From Lyophyllum atratum (lineage: Eukaryota > Basidiomycota > Agaricomycetes > Agaricales > Lyophyllaceae), in the NCBI GenBank assembly GCA_014905825.1, contig JACGCN010000030.1, positions 62,001 through 126,000 of the forward strand: a stretch of 64,000 bases of DNA, in the 5' to 3' direction. Shown one piece after another: positions 44,990 through 57,000 of the stretch; position 1 is the first letter of the stretch; every line of letters starts with the position of its first letter. Below the pieces are notes generated by a model, which was not told the DNA's origin, did not search any database, and saw only the letters and a program-made list of their open reading frames with translations. Position numbers and translations under genes: made by a program.

Positions 44990-45019
44990 CCACGGCCATC
45001 GTAATATTATGGATACGGG

Positions 45020-45843
45020 ACGCTGCCGGTCGTCCTCGGCAAGGTCTCTGCGGTACGTGCAATGTAGACGGCGAGGTGGTCCAAGTTACGCGCAGCCTCA
45101 TCCCAGCCTCTTCGTCACTCGCCGTTCAAAGTGTACACATTCTAGCCCGAGTATCCATTGCCGCCCACGGTCTTTCAGAACCTTATGAGTCACGACACTC
45201 GTATGGTATCACCCGCGCGGCCTCGAAAACACCTTCGGATGCCCACAACCACCTTTCCTAATTCATCCGAGACCTCTTCCGGAGTCTTTAGCGTACGGAT
45301 GACAGCCCGAAGCTAAGTATGAACGGATCGTCGCATCATTTGCGCTAAAGAAAGCTGTGGGAAATGTCGTACCTGTTCGGTCTTTGGTGGAAGAAAGCGA
45401 CATCGGGATCGGATGGTCGGATGACCTGCTTCCTGCTGCCATATCATCCGAGGCACTTGTCAGATTCAAAAATTGGATGCGTCGGTCATTCATGCATTCA
45501 GAATTACCGATGCAATAACCACTGAGGGGAAATGGACGACCTGTACATTCGGTTTATCCCCCTCATCTTTTCAAAGCTTTATTCGACGATCATGGTGAGC
45601 CTCAGCTCTGCAGCATATACTAAGTGAATAGCTGAAGACCCTACCCAGGCACCCTCCTACAGCGTAAAGTCCCCATCCCTTCCTCAAAACATTTCCGCAG
45701 CTCACTGTGTCCGGCAGCAAAATAATTGGAAATTCACCAAACCCGGCACTAATCTGGAATATGTCGGGAAATATAAGGACATGGTGGAAAGCCGCTGGGG
45801 AGTTCGTACCTTCCTTGCTTCAACGCCTCTCTGCGACTGCTGA
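45020..45843 (+). pseudogene. Relic of the orphan gene of the arms, better preserved copy
   Basis: Plus-strand exons: YERIVASFALKKAVGNVVPV, VRSLVEESDIGIGWSDDLLP (open here, nonsense in the other copy), TTEGKWTTCTFGLSPSSF, then after an intron a part ending NLEYVGKYKDMVESRWGVRT with stop 45841-45843. Between the exons some joints need frame changes, and the 5' exon was not found, so I treat it as a fragment rather than a working gene. It could be functional if further introns were missed. Confidence 0.45.
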
Positions 45844-46747
45844 CAGTACTCTAGTTGAAGATCGTTCTTGAATTTGCCGACAATAGTACTTACCAACTGA
45901 AGTTCTCGGCCTGCGACAAAACTAGGTCATCATTCACTTCTTTCTGCCTCCACATGACTTGGCTGACATATATGGTCTACAGCGACGCCATTTCACCGGC
46001 TGCCCCTTAGGTTTAACCTGTTAAATGCCTTCGCGTCGCTCTACTCCCATCCCATGTCCCATCTGTTGTACTTATAGTTTGATCTGTATTTGTAGTTTGT
46101 TATCTAGCCTGATAAATTTAGTATTTTGCTTCATTGGCGGTTTCGGTCTGTCTTCTCGAGCTCCTCGTGCTAATACTTAAGCTCAGCCAGACAGACGTAT
46201 CGCGTCACCATCGTATCGACTCACGGTTCAATCGACTTCCGGCGGTCGGAGTCCATGTCAGAATAATAGATGGCCTACGATTGTTTGCACAACGTCGACC
46301 TCTCATTAGTGTGGGTTTGAAGGTTCGTCAGTAAGAGAAACAGAGGCGAGATAAAAGTTAATAAAAAATGAACAGCCTTACGGAACTGTGAGTTTTATGA
46401 GAGAAAACGGGTAGTTATTTGTCATTTCAAGGTTCGGAAGGGGTACAGACGGGTCACGGGTGGTGTAATGCGCTCGGAGAAACGGGAATCACCTTCGACA
46501 GTTGGATGCGTCGAGAAAGCTGCATGTTTCCTCAGTGTATGTCCCCGACGATGACCGACATTTCGCGCGACGCGTATACCATCTGTCTAGCGGTGTAATG
46601 CGTAGTTGAATGAACTGAGGATTCCCGCGTGCGGTGAAGTTAACAGACAGGTGAAAAAAAACAGAGCAACAATGTCGAGAGCTGGAACGTTCAACGATGA
46701 CAACGAGAAGCAGGGTCACATGAGACCAGTTACAAATGTCTGTTATT
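45844..46747. other. Flank between the relic and kinase copy 2
   Basis: Contains the reverse-complement copy of the kinase 3' flank (about 46500-46740). Otherwise no supported gene. Confidence 0.45.
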
Positions 46748-48208
46748 CTACCTCTCGAAAACGACTGGTGGAATGAGTAATGATTCTGGGGGCATGGAGT
46801 GAACCACTGTCGCAATTCTATCCAGTGCCTCTTGTGCATCGATTCGCTGTATTGGGTCAACAGCAGTCATACCAACCAAGACGTCGTCGAGTGCGGGAAT
46901 CGTGCTCTAAAGGTTGAGCTGGTTGTGAGCAGGTAAACACATAACATAGAAGATGTCGAGACCGGTATACCTTAAGAAGATTTGAGAGACTGATGCCCAG
47001 TTGCCAGACATCTAGCTTGAAGGGGTTATATGGCTTTCTGGAGGTAAGCTCGGGCGCAAGTGGGCGGGCATACATCTCGGGTTCCGAGAAAGACCCGCCG
47101 AGAGGGTAACCTGTTGAGACACATTCCTCTGCAGGGCATCCCAGCGGAAATTCCACTGCGGATTCAAAATCGATTAGATAAACTCGAGGACGAGATGGGG
47201 AAATTTTCATCGTGAGCAGGGACTCGGGCTGCCATTGGACAAGGAAATTGTCGTAGAAGGCGTCCTACACAATCCACGAAGGAAAGATGAGTATTAGACG
47301 AGGTGTTACTTGATGAGTGGGCTTACACGATGCGCAATATTCAATCCGTGAATGAACGCAAGTGCCTTTGCATGAATGTTGAGGAATGTCTGAGGTTCGG
47401 GGCTTGGAAGGTCATACGCACCTCCAACATTTGCATAACCATATCGATGATATCTCCAACGGAATTCTTTGCCCAACCATCAATGCTTTCCCTCATCGTG
47501 GAGCCCACCTTAGGGAACAGGCCGAAGATGATATCTTCAAACACGAACTCCGAAAACATGGGAAGAGCATGGTTGTTGCTATAGAGGCTGTGTTTCCCCG
47601 TCCCAAGCCTCCTGAGAATTTTGAGATGATCATGCCCTTCGTTACCGATAACCACAACACGGATGACGAGATCGTGTCCCTCAGGGGTGCGGGTAGGTCG
47701 CGAGAGGGGATTCTATCTTGTGAATGTCAATTATGGGTAGAATGAACGTATAACACCACAGACGCTGTAATAAAATATCCTAAGCCTTTCTGCTGTTCCG
47801 ATAGGACTTTGGGTTGAATCAGGATTCGGGCGGTAGGGTGTGGCATAACCAAATCCGGTTGGCGAGGGATAAGCAGCCCCAGGAGTCGTTCCGGGAGTCT
47901 TAAGAATGCAACCCCAGATCCATGGCCAGAGCGTAAATCCTGCATCGCGGAATACTGGACCCATAATTCTCCAGATCTCTTCCTCATCTTCGTCAGAAGG
48001 TCCAGGTATTCTCCATGCGTCGAGATTGACAGGAAGCTATTGCAAAATACGTCAGGTGCTCGAAAGGGAATGAGAAAATGAAACAAACCTTTTGCCGAAT
48101 AATTCGCCGTTGTCTGCGTGAATGAGTTGCCCACATCGCGTACGAGGCAAGGATGGCCGCTGCTCCACTTATAACGATACTCACTGAAAGCCTTGCCGGG
48201 GAAGCCAT
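46748..48208 (-). CDS. Membrane-anchored fungal protein kinase-like protein (FunK1-like), copy 2
   Basis: Same gene as copy 1 at 33166, on the opposite strand. Start ATG 48208 (MASPARLSVSIVISGAAAI, one membrane segment, then SRRQRRIIRQK). Kinase part: VIGNEGHDHLKILRRLGTG, MFSEFVFEDIIFGLFPKVGS, the HRD loop split by an intron (IAHR/DAFYDNFLVQW), VYLIDFESAVEFPL with DFE, LAPELTSRKPYNPFKLDVWQ, and the last exon RIDAQEALDRIATVVHSMPP, ESLLIPPVVFER, stop 46748-46750. Unlike copy 1 the C-terminus is full length, so this may be the ancestral functional copy. Substitutions between copies are mostly conservative, and I saw no stop inside the exons. Confidence 0.72.
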
Positions 48209-48890
48209 GCCAGATAGTCGCGGGATGTGGGAGGTTCCGAAACTTCAACCATGACATTGATGTCGGTGATTACGATGAACAATCTTGATGCATTCAGGCG
48301 GAGTCAGGGCGGAGCTTGCGTTTGAACATTTGAATCGTCGTCCTCGTCTTACTTACACGCGTCCAGCGGGAGACGCCTCATTCACCAGCCCCCGAGTGAC
48401 TATTCCCTTGAGCGGTCTAGCACCCCGGGATTGGCCTGGCAGCATACATCGGCGCAACATTGGTTTTCATTCTACACTCGTCTGACACTGGGAGGAGGGC
48501 GTGTGATTTCGATGCCTCTACCTTGGTCTTCTTCATCTTACGCTCGTCCGACATGAGAACGGCCCGCGATTCGTGTGCAGGAGGCCGAAGATGAAAAATG
48601 GGGCAGCATCACGCCCGCTAAATGTCGTGCTGAAGTCAAGACACTTTCGCATCAGCGTTCGAATTCCCCCGAAGCATCGTCCACCGCTTGCTCATGGTCT
48701 CGCACAGGCGCCGATTATTCTTGCCCGTATATTTAGCGATCATTGGTTCTCATTTGTGTGGTCGATGCGACTTGATCGATTACCACAAAAATGCCAAGTT
48801 TTGGTGGCTGACGATTTCACTGCGATCTTGCACTTTAATATCGATTATCTGCTGGAATTTCAAGCTTCTGCCACACCCAAGGTTAGGACA
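48209..48890. other. Promoter of kinase copy 2 and region upstream of the orphan membrane gene
   Basis: Homology with the other arm ends near 48495. An open frame runs from about 48573 into the next gene, but a start at 48891 is preferred because its N-terminus resembles the other orphan membrane proteins. Confidence 0.4.
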
Positions 48891-50522
48891 ATGCTCCAAC
48901 TACCGCAGATCCTTTTCTCCCTGCCAAGGCTTTTCAATCATCGACACGGTACGCCCGCCGTTGTCCTCGGTCACATTGCTACGGTACTCGCGAAATGGAC
49001 AGCCAAATGGATATGTCTACCCTCTTCATCATCCCTCGTTCTAGATTCCACTCCCTCGGGTACTCCAACTTCACCTTTGATACCGACGCCCACGGTTTCA
49101 TCCCAGGTTGATTCGAAGGTACCCATCGCTTACACCCTTGCAGCCAGTTCGGTCTGTGTCATCCTCATCCTTGGCACTTTTTGCGCCTCCGTCTACAAAT
49201 CTCTCAGACCTAGTGGAAGCTCCTCAGAGACTTCGCCCCCTCTGTTCGAGATCCCGGTCGCAGCTCCCCCTCCGATGCCCACACCGAAGATTTCTTGGGT
49301 AACCCAAGTTACATCGTTCCTCGGAGGACGCGCTTACTCTTTCAATGGAAATTATCTCGTCCTGAATTCGGCGTTAGGTCGTTTCCAGATGCCTTCCGTC
49401 TTCTCAAGACCAGTGCCCCATATTTTCTCATTGGCTTGGACCCAACTCTGTGCCAATGACGCAATCGTCATGAATTCGACGTTAGGTCGTATCTTAAGAT
49501 TTCTCGACCCCCGCCAATGGGGTCCATCAACACCGCCGCTCCTCATTTGCGGTCTCTGGTCGCGGCTTATGATTCGAACTTTTAGCGATCTCTCCGACGG
49601 CATGATTAGATTTGCAAAATCGACGTTAGGTCGTTTTTTGAAACTAGTCTTCTTCGGGGTTGTCCAGCAGGCCTGGGTAGCTATATGTTCGTCCACGACG
49701 CGCCTTATCAGAAAGGTTTACGGGACATATGCTGCAACACTAGTTTGCATCCTCTCTCCTTCTGTTGTATGCCTGATCGCCGCCTCTACTCTATATGAAT
49801 TTTCCCCCTCGACCTCCGCTCAAATCTGGATGCCGTTGGACAAGGTCCACCCAAGGCTTCTTCTACTTGCCGCCCTCATGCTTGTTGTGAAACTTGGGTT
49901 TGACCTGACAGATCGGCTGGTGGTGTATCCCGTCCAGGGGATTATCACTCTTAATCGGTTACGTGTCCTCGCCAATGGCCAGCTTCACGACGAGTTCGAT
50001 TATAGGCTCGTTGGTATCAAGGACGCCAAAACCGCATCTTGTATGGTTGTGTTGTTGTGTTTCGACGCGATGATTCTTTCCAACGCTGTGAACTGTTTGT
50101 TTCCGAACTTCGGGTGTTTTACTGTAGGTCAATTCCGTTAATCATCACGCTCTTGTTCACCTTGGTCGGTATCAAGGCTTCATTTGCGATACACATGACG
50201 ATTGTCACAAGGTGCATGTGTTGGGTAAGTCTATCCACGTTCACTTTATCCGAGATTCATTTTTCCAACTTGCAATGGCTTTTGCCTCCAGAAGTACTGC
50301 AGAGTTCTCAGAAACCGCATGCGGCCCATCGAGCTCCCCCTAGAAATTGTGATCGATCCCATTCATTTCATCATTGGCGACGACGACGACGACGACGAGA
50401 TCGCTCAAGCTGAAGGTGACGAAGAAGTTGGCGGCCACAACTCGGAAGCAGAATTCATCCATCTGTCCAACGCTATCCACGATTCTAGGGCTAACAAGGA
50501 TGGACCTAGGGGCATTGGTTGA
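48891..50522 (+). CDS. Orphan multi-pass membrane protein
   Basis: Start taken at ATG 48891 (MLQLPQILFSLPRLF). The N-terminal layout matches 29724-30925: a short hydrophobic start, a Ser/Thr/Pro linker (TPTSPLIPTPT versus TPTSPLHLNPTPT) and a membrane segment IAYTLAASSVCVILILGTF (versus VAILILALGTFL). Further membrane segments: LVCILSPSVVCLIAASTLY, LLLLAALMLVVKLGF, and in a later exon IPLIITLLFTLVGIKASF. Three copies of NSTLGR-like repeats occur (near 49366, 49475, 49618). A last exon (about 50289-50522) encodes RMRPIELPLEIVIDPIHFII, a run of six Asp, and a stop after PRGIG. The intron near 50041-50130 could not be phased with certainty. No known family. Confidence 0.55.
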
Positions 50523-50906
50523 ACTCTTCTTTCAATGATATGTACTTGACATGATGTGAATGGGCCGACAAGATGTGGTCTTGACTCCTCGGACACTCCT
50601 CAGTCTCCTCTTGTGCGTTGCTTGTGCGCGCCCTCACACAACCTCCTTTCGATTTGGCTAAATTTACAAATTATCGATCTTTCTTTTTGTTGTTATGAAG
50701 TCTGGCCCTTTTTATATGCTATCATTTACTGCTCAGAACAATACTACCTTGGATCGTGGTACAAATTTGGGGCGAGCCACCAACGAGCCACCGTCCACGA
50801 CAAGATCGTTTCGCAAAACAAAGCCAAATATCAGCTTCCTCGACGGCCGTCGGCGCGTCAAGCTCTTCAAAATCAACCTTCCAACTTCCATTCATAGCTG
50901 TACAAA
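50523..50906. promoter_or_regulatory. Probable promoter and leader of the 692-aa gene
   Basis: Short gap between two tandem orphan genes on the same strand. No gene is supported in it. Confidence 0.35.
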
Positions 50907-52985
50907 ATGGTTGCCATCTTGAACCTCGTAATCTCCACTGTGATCTCTACGGCCTTCCTCACAAAGCTGCGTCATCCCGTTATCGACCGCTATCGGGCGG
51001 ACTTTCGGAGCTGGAAGGTCGTCCGCTGTATTGAACTACTCGACTCGATGACCCCTTCAAGCTACCCCGCCTTTCCCTATAGACTCGGAATATCGGTGGC
51101 GGGCAGGACGGAGGACGGCGCAATAATAAATATACCTGTGGATGTCCCCAAGGTTCGACGGCCGATTTTCCTCAACCCGTTCATCTGTCCCGCCTCGTCG
51201 GAACCTCCTGGAGCAACAAAGGTACACGAACACCCCTGGTTCTATCCCAGCCATCTCTTTTGCCTGGCCAGCCAACTCCCCACAAGCTTCCATATTCAAT
51301 CTGCGGACTTCGGCTTTTCTATCGCTGGCAAGGACACTTTCACGACTCTGGTAGACATCTACCGAGGCTATCTCAGATGGCAAACCTGGTTATCGGAGAT
51401 AAAGATCAGCTTGGTTTCCAGCTTCATCTTCGCTCTATCTAGTTCCTTCGTCTGTTACAGTATCCAGAGTGGCTTCGGCTCCAGCATTGTGAGTGGTCGT
51501 ACCCGAACGGCGAGACCGAACACACCTCCCAATGAAGCTGTTCCTGCGCCTGAAGAACCCTTCTTGCCCTATGCAGATCGTCAGATGGAGGACGTCGAGA
51601 GGGAACTCTACTATATTCCCAGCAGGTCGCACACATCTGCATCTGGAAGCAACGCTCGGGATCGGTCACGGTTATCGCGCTGTGGAGATTGTAAGACGAT
51701 TTACCGAGAAATCGATGACTTTGGTCGTCCCAGCGGGTCACGCCCATCTGCCTCTGGAAGCGGCAGTCGGAATCTCGACGAGCCAGAAGATAACCGCACA
51801 AATGGCGCGCATGCCGGACGGTCTGCCGCAGCCCCGTCGAACATGGACTCAGCGCAGGAACGGGCCTTGGACACGGATGACGACGTTTCCCCCGGCTCAT
51901 CGATGCTCGCGGCCCATTCCAATTCGATTGACGAAGTCACCACTGCTCCAGCTAATGAAGACGACGTCTTCGGTGCCCTCTTAGCTGTTACCGCCGGCCC
52001 ATCCTCTCTTACCGTGCCCGTGGCCTCCGAGCTGTCAGCCTTAGGGTACTGTAGTGCCGCTCCCCCACAGGTCACCATCGATAGCGAAGCTCCGCCTCTC
52101 GGCAGAGGATTTGTCAAGCATGCCAGACATAAACAAGAGATCGACATCTTCGACCTTCCTAGCCGGTCACACACATCTGCAGCTGGAAGCAGCAGTCGGG
52201 AACTCTCGGACGAGCCAGGAATTGGCCTCACAGATCACGCGCGCACTGGTCGGTCTGCCGCAGCCCCGCCTCGCATGGACTCAGCGGAGGCACAGGCTTC
52301 GAATCTGCATCACGACGTTTCCCCCGAATTATCGCTGCTCGTGGCCAGCCGACTTATATGCAATCACAGTCGAGGCTGTTTTGAACGAGACTCTGCGTTG
52401 GGGGGGGACGTCTTCCGTATCCCCTTAGCTTCTATCGCTGGTCCATCCTCTGTTACCGCGCCCGGGGCCTTTCCGCTGTCAGCCTTGGGTTACTGTCCTG
52501 CCACTCATCCACGGGTCACCATCGATAGCGAAGCGCCACCTCTCGGCGGAAAATTTGTCAAGCATGAAGGAGTTGAGGAAACAATTGGAATCAACCATGC
52601 TCCCACTATAGCGCACAATCACCCGGCGCAGAAGATGACCGATGTCGCCGATGCCGAGCAGGAAGACGCCTTGGGAGCGCTTGAGGATGCTGTGGAACTG
52701 GCCGACGACGAGATCGGGTTGGGAGTCGAAGAAGAGGACGTACAAATGGTCGGGGACGGCTTAGAAGCGGTGCAAGTACCAGCCATTGTAGTTGAACTCG
52801 AAGCGGAAGGGTGCGCTGAGCGCACATTGCCCATAACAAGCCGACATACCGGGGCACTGGCTTTCTCGCCTTTGTTCACGTCCTCCTTAACCTTCGATGA
52901 CCTGGGAGCTCTGGGACCAAGAGTTGTCGCGAAGAATGTTAAATGCGACTGCGATAGAGTGGGACTCGTAGTGAATTCGGACTAG
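50907..52985 (+). CDS. Orphan 692-aa protein with internal duplication, intronless
   Basis: One open frame from ATG 50907 (MVAILNLVISTVISTAF) to the stop at 52983-52985. The first 190 residues are structured, with a hydrophobic start and a membrane segment near residue 175 (ISLVSSFIFALSSSFVCY). The rest is disordered and repetitive: a unit of about 137 residues occurs twice in tandem. Shared motifs are SRSHTSA.GS, GRSAAAP..MDSA, DVSP, TAGPSS.T.P, LSALGYC.A and VTIDSEAPPLG..FVKH. An acidic C-terminal part follows (LEDAVELADDEIGLGVEEED). MVA at the start recalls the other orphan membrane proteins. I know no family; a missed intron would change only details. Confidence 0.6.
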   Translation: MVAILNLVISTVISTAFLTKLRHPVIDRYRADFRSWKVVRCIELLDSMTPSSYPAFPYRLGISVAGRTEDGAIINIPVDVPKVRRPIFLNPFICPASSEPPGATKVHEHPWFYPSHLFCLASQLPTSFHIQSADFGFSIAGKDTFTTLVDIYRGYLRWQTWLSEIKISLVSSFIFALSSSFVCYSIQSGFGSSIVSGRTRTARPNTPPNEAVPAPEEPFLPYADRQMEDVERELYYIPSRSHTSASGSNARDRSRLSRCGDCKTIYREIDDFGRPSGSRPSASGSGSRNLDEPEDNRTNGAHAGRSAAAPSNMDSAQERALDTDDDVSPGSSMLAAHSNSIDEVTTAPANEDDVFGALLAVTAGPSSLTVPVASELSALGYCSAAPPQVTIDSEAPPLGRGFVKHARHKQEIDIFDLPSRSHTSAAGSSSRELSDEPGIGLTDHARTGRSAAAPPRMDSAEAQASNLHHDVSPELSLLVASRLICNHSRGCFERDSALGGDVFRIPLASIAGPSSVTAPGAFPLSALGYCPATHPRVTIDSEAPPLGGKFVKHEGVEETIGINHAPTIAHNHPAQKMTDVADAEQEDALGALEDAVELADDEIGLGVEEEDVQMVGDGLEAVQVPAIVVELEAEGCAERTLPITSRHTGALAFSPLFTSSLTFDDLGALGPRVVAKNVKCDCDRVGLVVNSD
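51730..52570. repeat. Internal tandem duplication of about 410-425 bp in the 692-aa gene
   Basis: Unit 1 runs from about 51730 and unit 2 from about 52157. Both carry near-identical DNA around GTCACCATCGATAGCGAAGC and CGGTCTGCCGCAGCCCCG. A partial third copy of the unit start (CACACATCTGCATCTGGAAGC) lies at about 51628. Confidence 0.85.
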
Positions 52986-54001
52986 CGGTTGATTTTGTTA
53001 ATTTTTAATTGTGCTGTACCTTCGCGCTTTGGAATGCGTATTGTAAATTACTGTACTACCATATAATCGTTCCGGGTGTTTTGTCCTCACGCCGTTCTTG
53101 GGACGAGTGGCTCCTTCGCAGGCTTCGAAATTTGATTGTGGTGAATTGGTGATTGAGCGGTATATTATCGTGCTGTCCAGACACCTTATACTCTGAATGG
53201 AGTCGAAGATACCTTGTGTCAATCATCGTGAAACAATCTCTGAAACAGAGCGAGAAAGCGAGGATCGCTGATATGAATGCGATGTATTGCACACACACAA
53301 GAATAGTGCATTATCCAAGGAGCCGGCATTCGTCGCCTACACGTAGTTAACCTGTAAGCCCGTGGAAAGTCCTTCAAGATGCTTTGACCATCGATGAAGA
53401 TTTATTTGACGCGTACCTTGTGCAGTCTCACTAGAGAAATCTTCTGTGCTGAGTACTCAGAGTGAACATACTGCGAGAGCTTGCGAGGTCTGGCTTAAGG
53501 AAGGCCAAGTCCAAGATGCTAGAACTAGTCGTGCAGATTCTGATGTAGCGAGCCTATCTTTCCAAGAAGACCAGAGTGCCTCCGCCGATCAGCAAGCAAT
53601 ATTTAAGAGAAAATGGAGCGAAGTACCTTGATAAGATGTCAATTTTGGTGAAAGAGACCTGATGTATATACTACTTACCCTGATGGCTGCCAGACGTTTA
53701 TCACATCCCCGTCAATTGATCGAGTCCACGCTGATCGAGGCGGTGTGTTCTCGGTGATTCTTCTGGCTGTGGTTAGATAATTTGAGTGCTGCCGGCGAAT
53801 GTAAGGCTGTTCTTCAATATTGGACAGCTGTCATATATTTGCACGGTTGTGGGATGTCGCAGTCAGGCAGATGGGCCGAGATGTGGAAAAAAAAGAAAAC
53901 AAACATAGATAAGATAAGATGATGAAACCTAATCTGTCATGTGGGATTCTCGCGCACGTCCCCGTTTGTTGTCGACAAACAGCTCCTCATCGGCCGCCAC
54001 G
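52986..54001. other. Intergenic region
   Basis: No gene is supported. An A-rich run (GGAAAAAAAAGAAAAC) precedes the Sds3-like gene near 53885-53910. Confidence 0.45.
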
Positions 54002-57000
54002 ATGGCTGGCTCAACAATTTCCCTCGACTCTCTCAGCTCACCGTCTCCCTCGCCCTCCCCGCCCCCAGAGACCAACAAACCCACTGAACCCAACAGCGCT
54101 GGCCTTGACAGCGACTCCGAGCTCTCAGAGCTCACCGAGGAGGAACAAGAGACCCATAAAAGGGACAACTCTCCACGAAAAGGAACCCGCAGCGGCGCTG
54201 CCCGTCGCGGAAGACGTCCTTCGCGTCGAGGTGGGCGCAGAAAAACGAGCAGCATCGTCCCTGCCCCGATGTGGGGGTGGGCAGAGACAAGGTCGTCCTC
54301 CAACGTCGTCGAGGAAGAAGAAGAAGAAGAGATGGCCGGCCCTCCACGGGCTATGGAGGAGGAGGAGGAAGATGAAGAGCCTGGCGACGACGATGAAGAC
54401 GAGGAAACCGAGGCTCCGAAAAACCCGGTTGACGTCGCCACAAAGGATGATCCGCCCCCCGTCAATGGCAGACAAGACCACGAGGATGGCGACGAGTCCG
54501 CGTCAGAAGACGATAACCCTTCCTACCACCCTCGACGATCTACACGCAAATCGGGTGGCCCCCACTCTGAGCCAGACGGCAGCGAGCATGGCACCGACAA
54601 GAACGAGGTCGCTGTCACCGCTGACGACGATGACGACGACGTCGACGTCGAGGCTGAAGAAGAAGACGAAGTCTCGGATGCTGAGGCTGCTACCGTCCAG
54701 GCAGACGACCTGGAGAGCGAAAATGAAAACGAGACTGAATCCGAGGACGACGCGGACGCCAAAAACGCCGACAAGGGGGATGAGCCCTCCGAGCACCTTA
54801 TTGCTGCGCTCATGGATGTTGATGTCGACGTCACAGCACCTCCACCTCAGGACATCGCCCCGCTAGCAGCTGCAGCGGCCGCCTCGTCGATCATGGCGGG
54901 CTCGGGCCTCATAGACCCCCCTTCATCCACCTCCTCGTCACCACGATCCACCCCAGGCTCATCTCGCTCGCCTTCACCCGCGCCAGGGTCGGACGCCGAA
55001 GGAGCCCTTGTGAAAACTGCTTCTAAAGAGGTTGTTGTTGCAGACATCAAACCCGCTCCGCCAGTTATGGAGGTTGACGCGCCTGAACAGGACGCCGCGG
55101 ACGAGCAGGATCCAGATGGCGATGATGTTGAAGCGGAAGACGCTAATGTGGACGATGATCTGGACATGGAGGTCGAATCCGAGCTGCAGCCCGCCCACCG
55201 GGCAGAGGCCCTCGATGTTCTGGCAACGATTGAGCTTAAGTTCGCGCTCCTGAGGGAGCGCGTGTATGTCGAGAAGATGGACGGACTCTCATGGGAGGAG
55301 GCCTTAATCAATGATGGTGTGTTTCGTTTTTTCGCCCTTCTCGTGTAGCTTTGCTAACGTTGAATCTGTTGCTTTAGGCACGCACCCCGAACTTCTTCAC
55401 CTCCATCGTGAATTGTCAAGTAGAAGAGACAAACGTCTCGATCTGGCCACGCGTAAACGCACATACGAAGCTGCAAGCGTGACTAAACGTCGGCGAACGG
55501 ATGAGGACGCGACCTGGAGTTGGTGGAAGGTATGACTGATCTCTTTTACGCATATATATCTACTAATGATCATTCTCCAGCTCTCCCGAGACGACCTTCA
55601 AACCGATATGATATCTGAAACTAATAGGAAACGGAGGCGCATGGAGAGAGAGCGAAAGGCCGTTGAGCGCCCCCAGCCTGGTACGTCCACCGACATTCAA
55701 GTGGTTTTGCGAGTCTAATGTATGATTTCTGCAGTCCGCCGTATTCCAAGCCTTCCACAAGACCTCCCCGCCGCACCATCACTCCGCAAAATCATCAAGT
55801 CCTTCCCTTTTGGTGCGACCAACCGCAAAGCCAAGCATCGACAGCAATCAAAGCTCGTCTACCCCGAGCTCTCCCCTCTCGCCAGCGCGGACGTCACGAA
55901 CGACCTCGACTTTCTGTTTCAAGCACGTATGGAACGTGAGCGCGGCCGTGGCGGGTACGAAATCCACGCCCACCGCGCGATGACAGTAAATAACGGCATG
56001 AACGTGGGCGGCAACCTCAACGGCTCCCACATGCCTGGTATGGGTATGGGTATGGGTGTTGGACCACCTCCGCTTACCCACCCGTACGATGGGTACAATG
56101 ACGTCAATGCCTCCAGGGGGTTTGCGACGGTACCCAGTGTTGACCATCGGATGCAGCAGCCGCCTCCATTCCAGCAGCATTCACACCTACACCCGCACCC
56201 ACAGCAACATCATCATAGTTCGTTACCCCCGCCCTCCGCTCAACAGCTTGGTGGACAAATGATGCCGTCCAGTAATACACCGTTCGCGGGCCCCCCTGGG
56301 TCGAGGAACGTACATATGCACCAGCAGCCCCAGCAGCAGCATCCTCCACCGCCACAGCTGCACAGTCATAGTAGCGGCCACACCACGAACCACATGCACA
56401 ATCCGCATGTCCCTTCGCACCACCCGTTCGCGGGAGAGCAGGAGATGGGGCCGGGTCCAGGCCAGATGCCGCATCCTCACCCGCACTCTCACCAGCACCA
56501 GCCACAGCACCACTCGTACTTCGCGCCGGGGCCACGGCGTTCGCTGTCGCCGGTGGGTATCTTACCGAATGGTAGTTCGGCGGGGAAGATGAATGGGTCG
56601 TGGATGGGATCGGGCATGGGGATGGAGAGGGTGTATGCGGGGAAGGGGGGTGAGTGGGGCCGGGAGGGGAGGGGTATTGGAGAGGAAGATGAGAGGGAGA
56701 GGGGTGGGCGCGAGAGGGAGCGTGAACGGGAGAGAGATAAGAGGGAGAGAGAAAGGGAGCGTGAAATGAGAGAGAGAGAGCGGGAGAGGGAACGGGAGAG
56801 GGAGCTTCAGGATATGGAGCGTGAACGGATCCATCATATGCATCAGCAGCAGCAGCAGATGCAGCACCGCCACCCGCCTCCTCAACAACAAATGCATCTG
56901 CATTCTGGTCCTCCGAGTGTACCGCCCCCGCATCATCATATGAATAACCCGCACCATCATCACCGTCCGCATCACCACCATGTCCTCCATCACCACCACC

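Larger units (their letters stand above)
44990..48495. repeat. Arm 2 of second inverted duplication (partner 32840-37470)
   Basis: Reverse complement of 32840-37470 without the 0.8-1.1 kb insertion of that arm. Together the arms flank a 7.5-kb single-copy centre with the F-box gene, the coiled-coil gene and RTF1. Confidence 0.8.

Noticed and set aside
54132..55311. Several long minus-strand frames opposite the Sds3-like gene
   Set aside because: They are the antisense of acidic low-complexity codons and read as Ser/Val runs; the plus strand has the recognised domain and splice sites.
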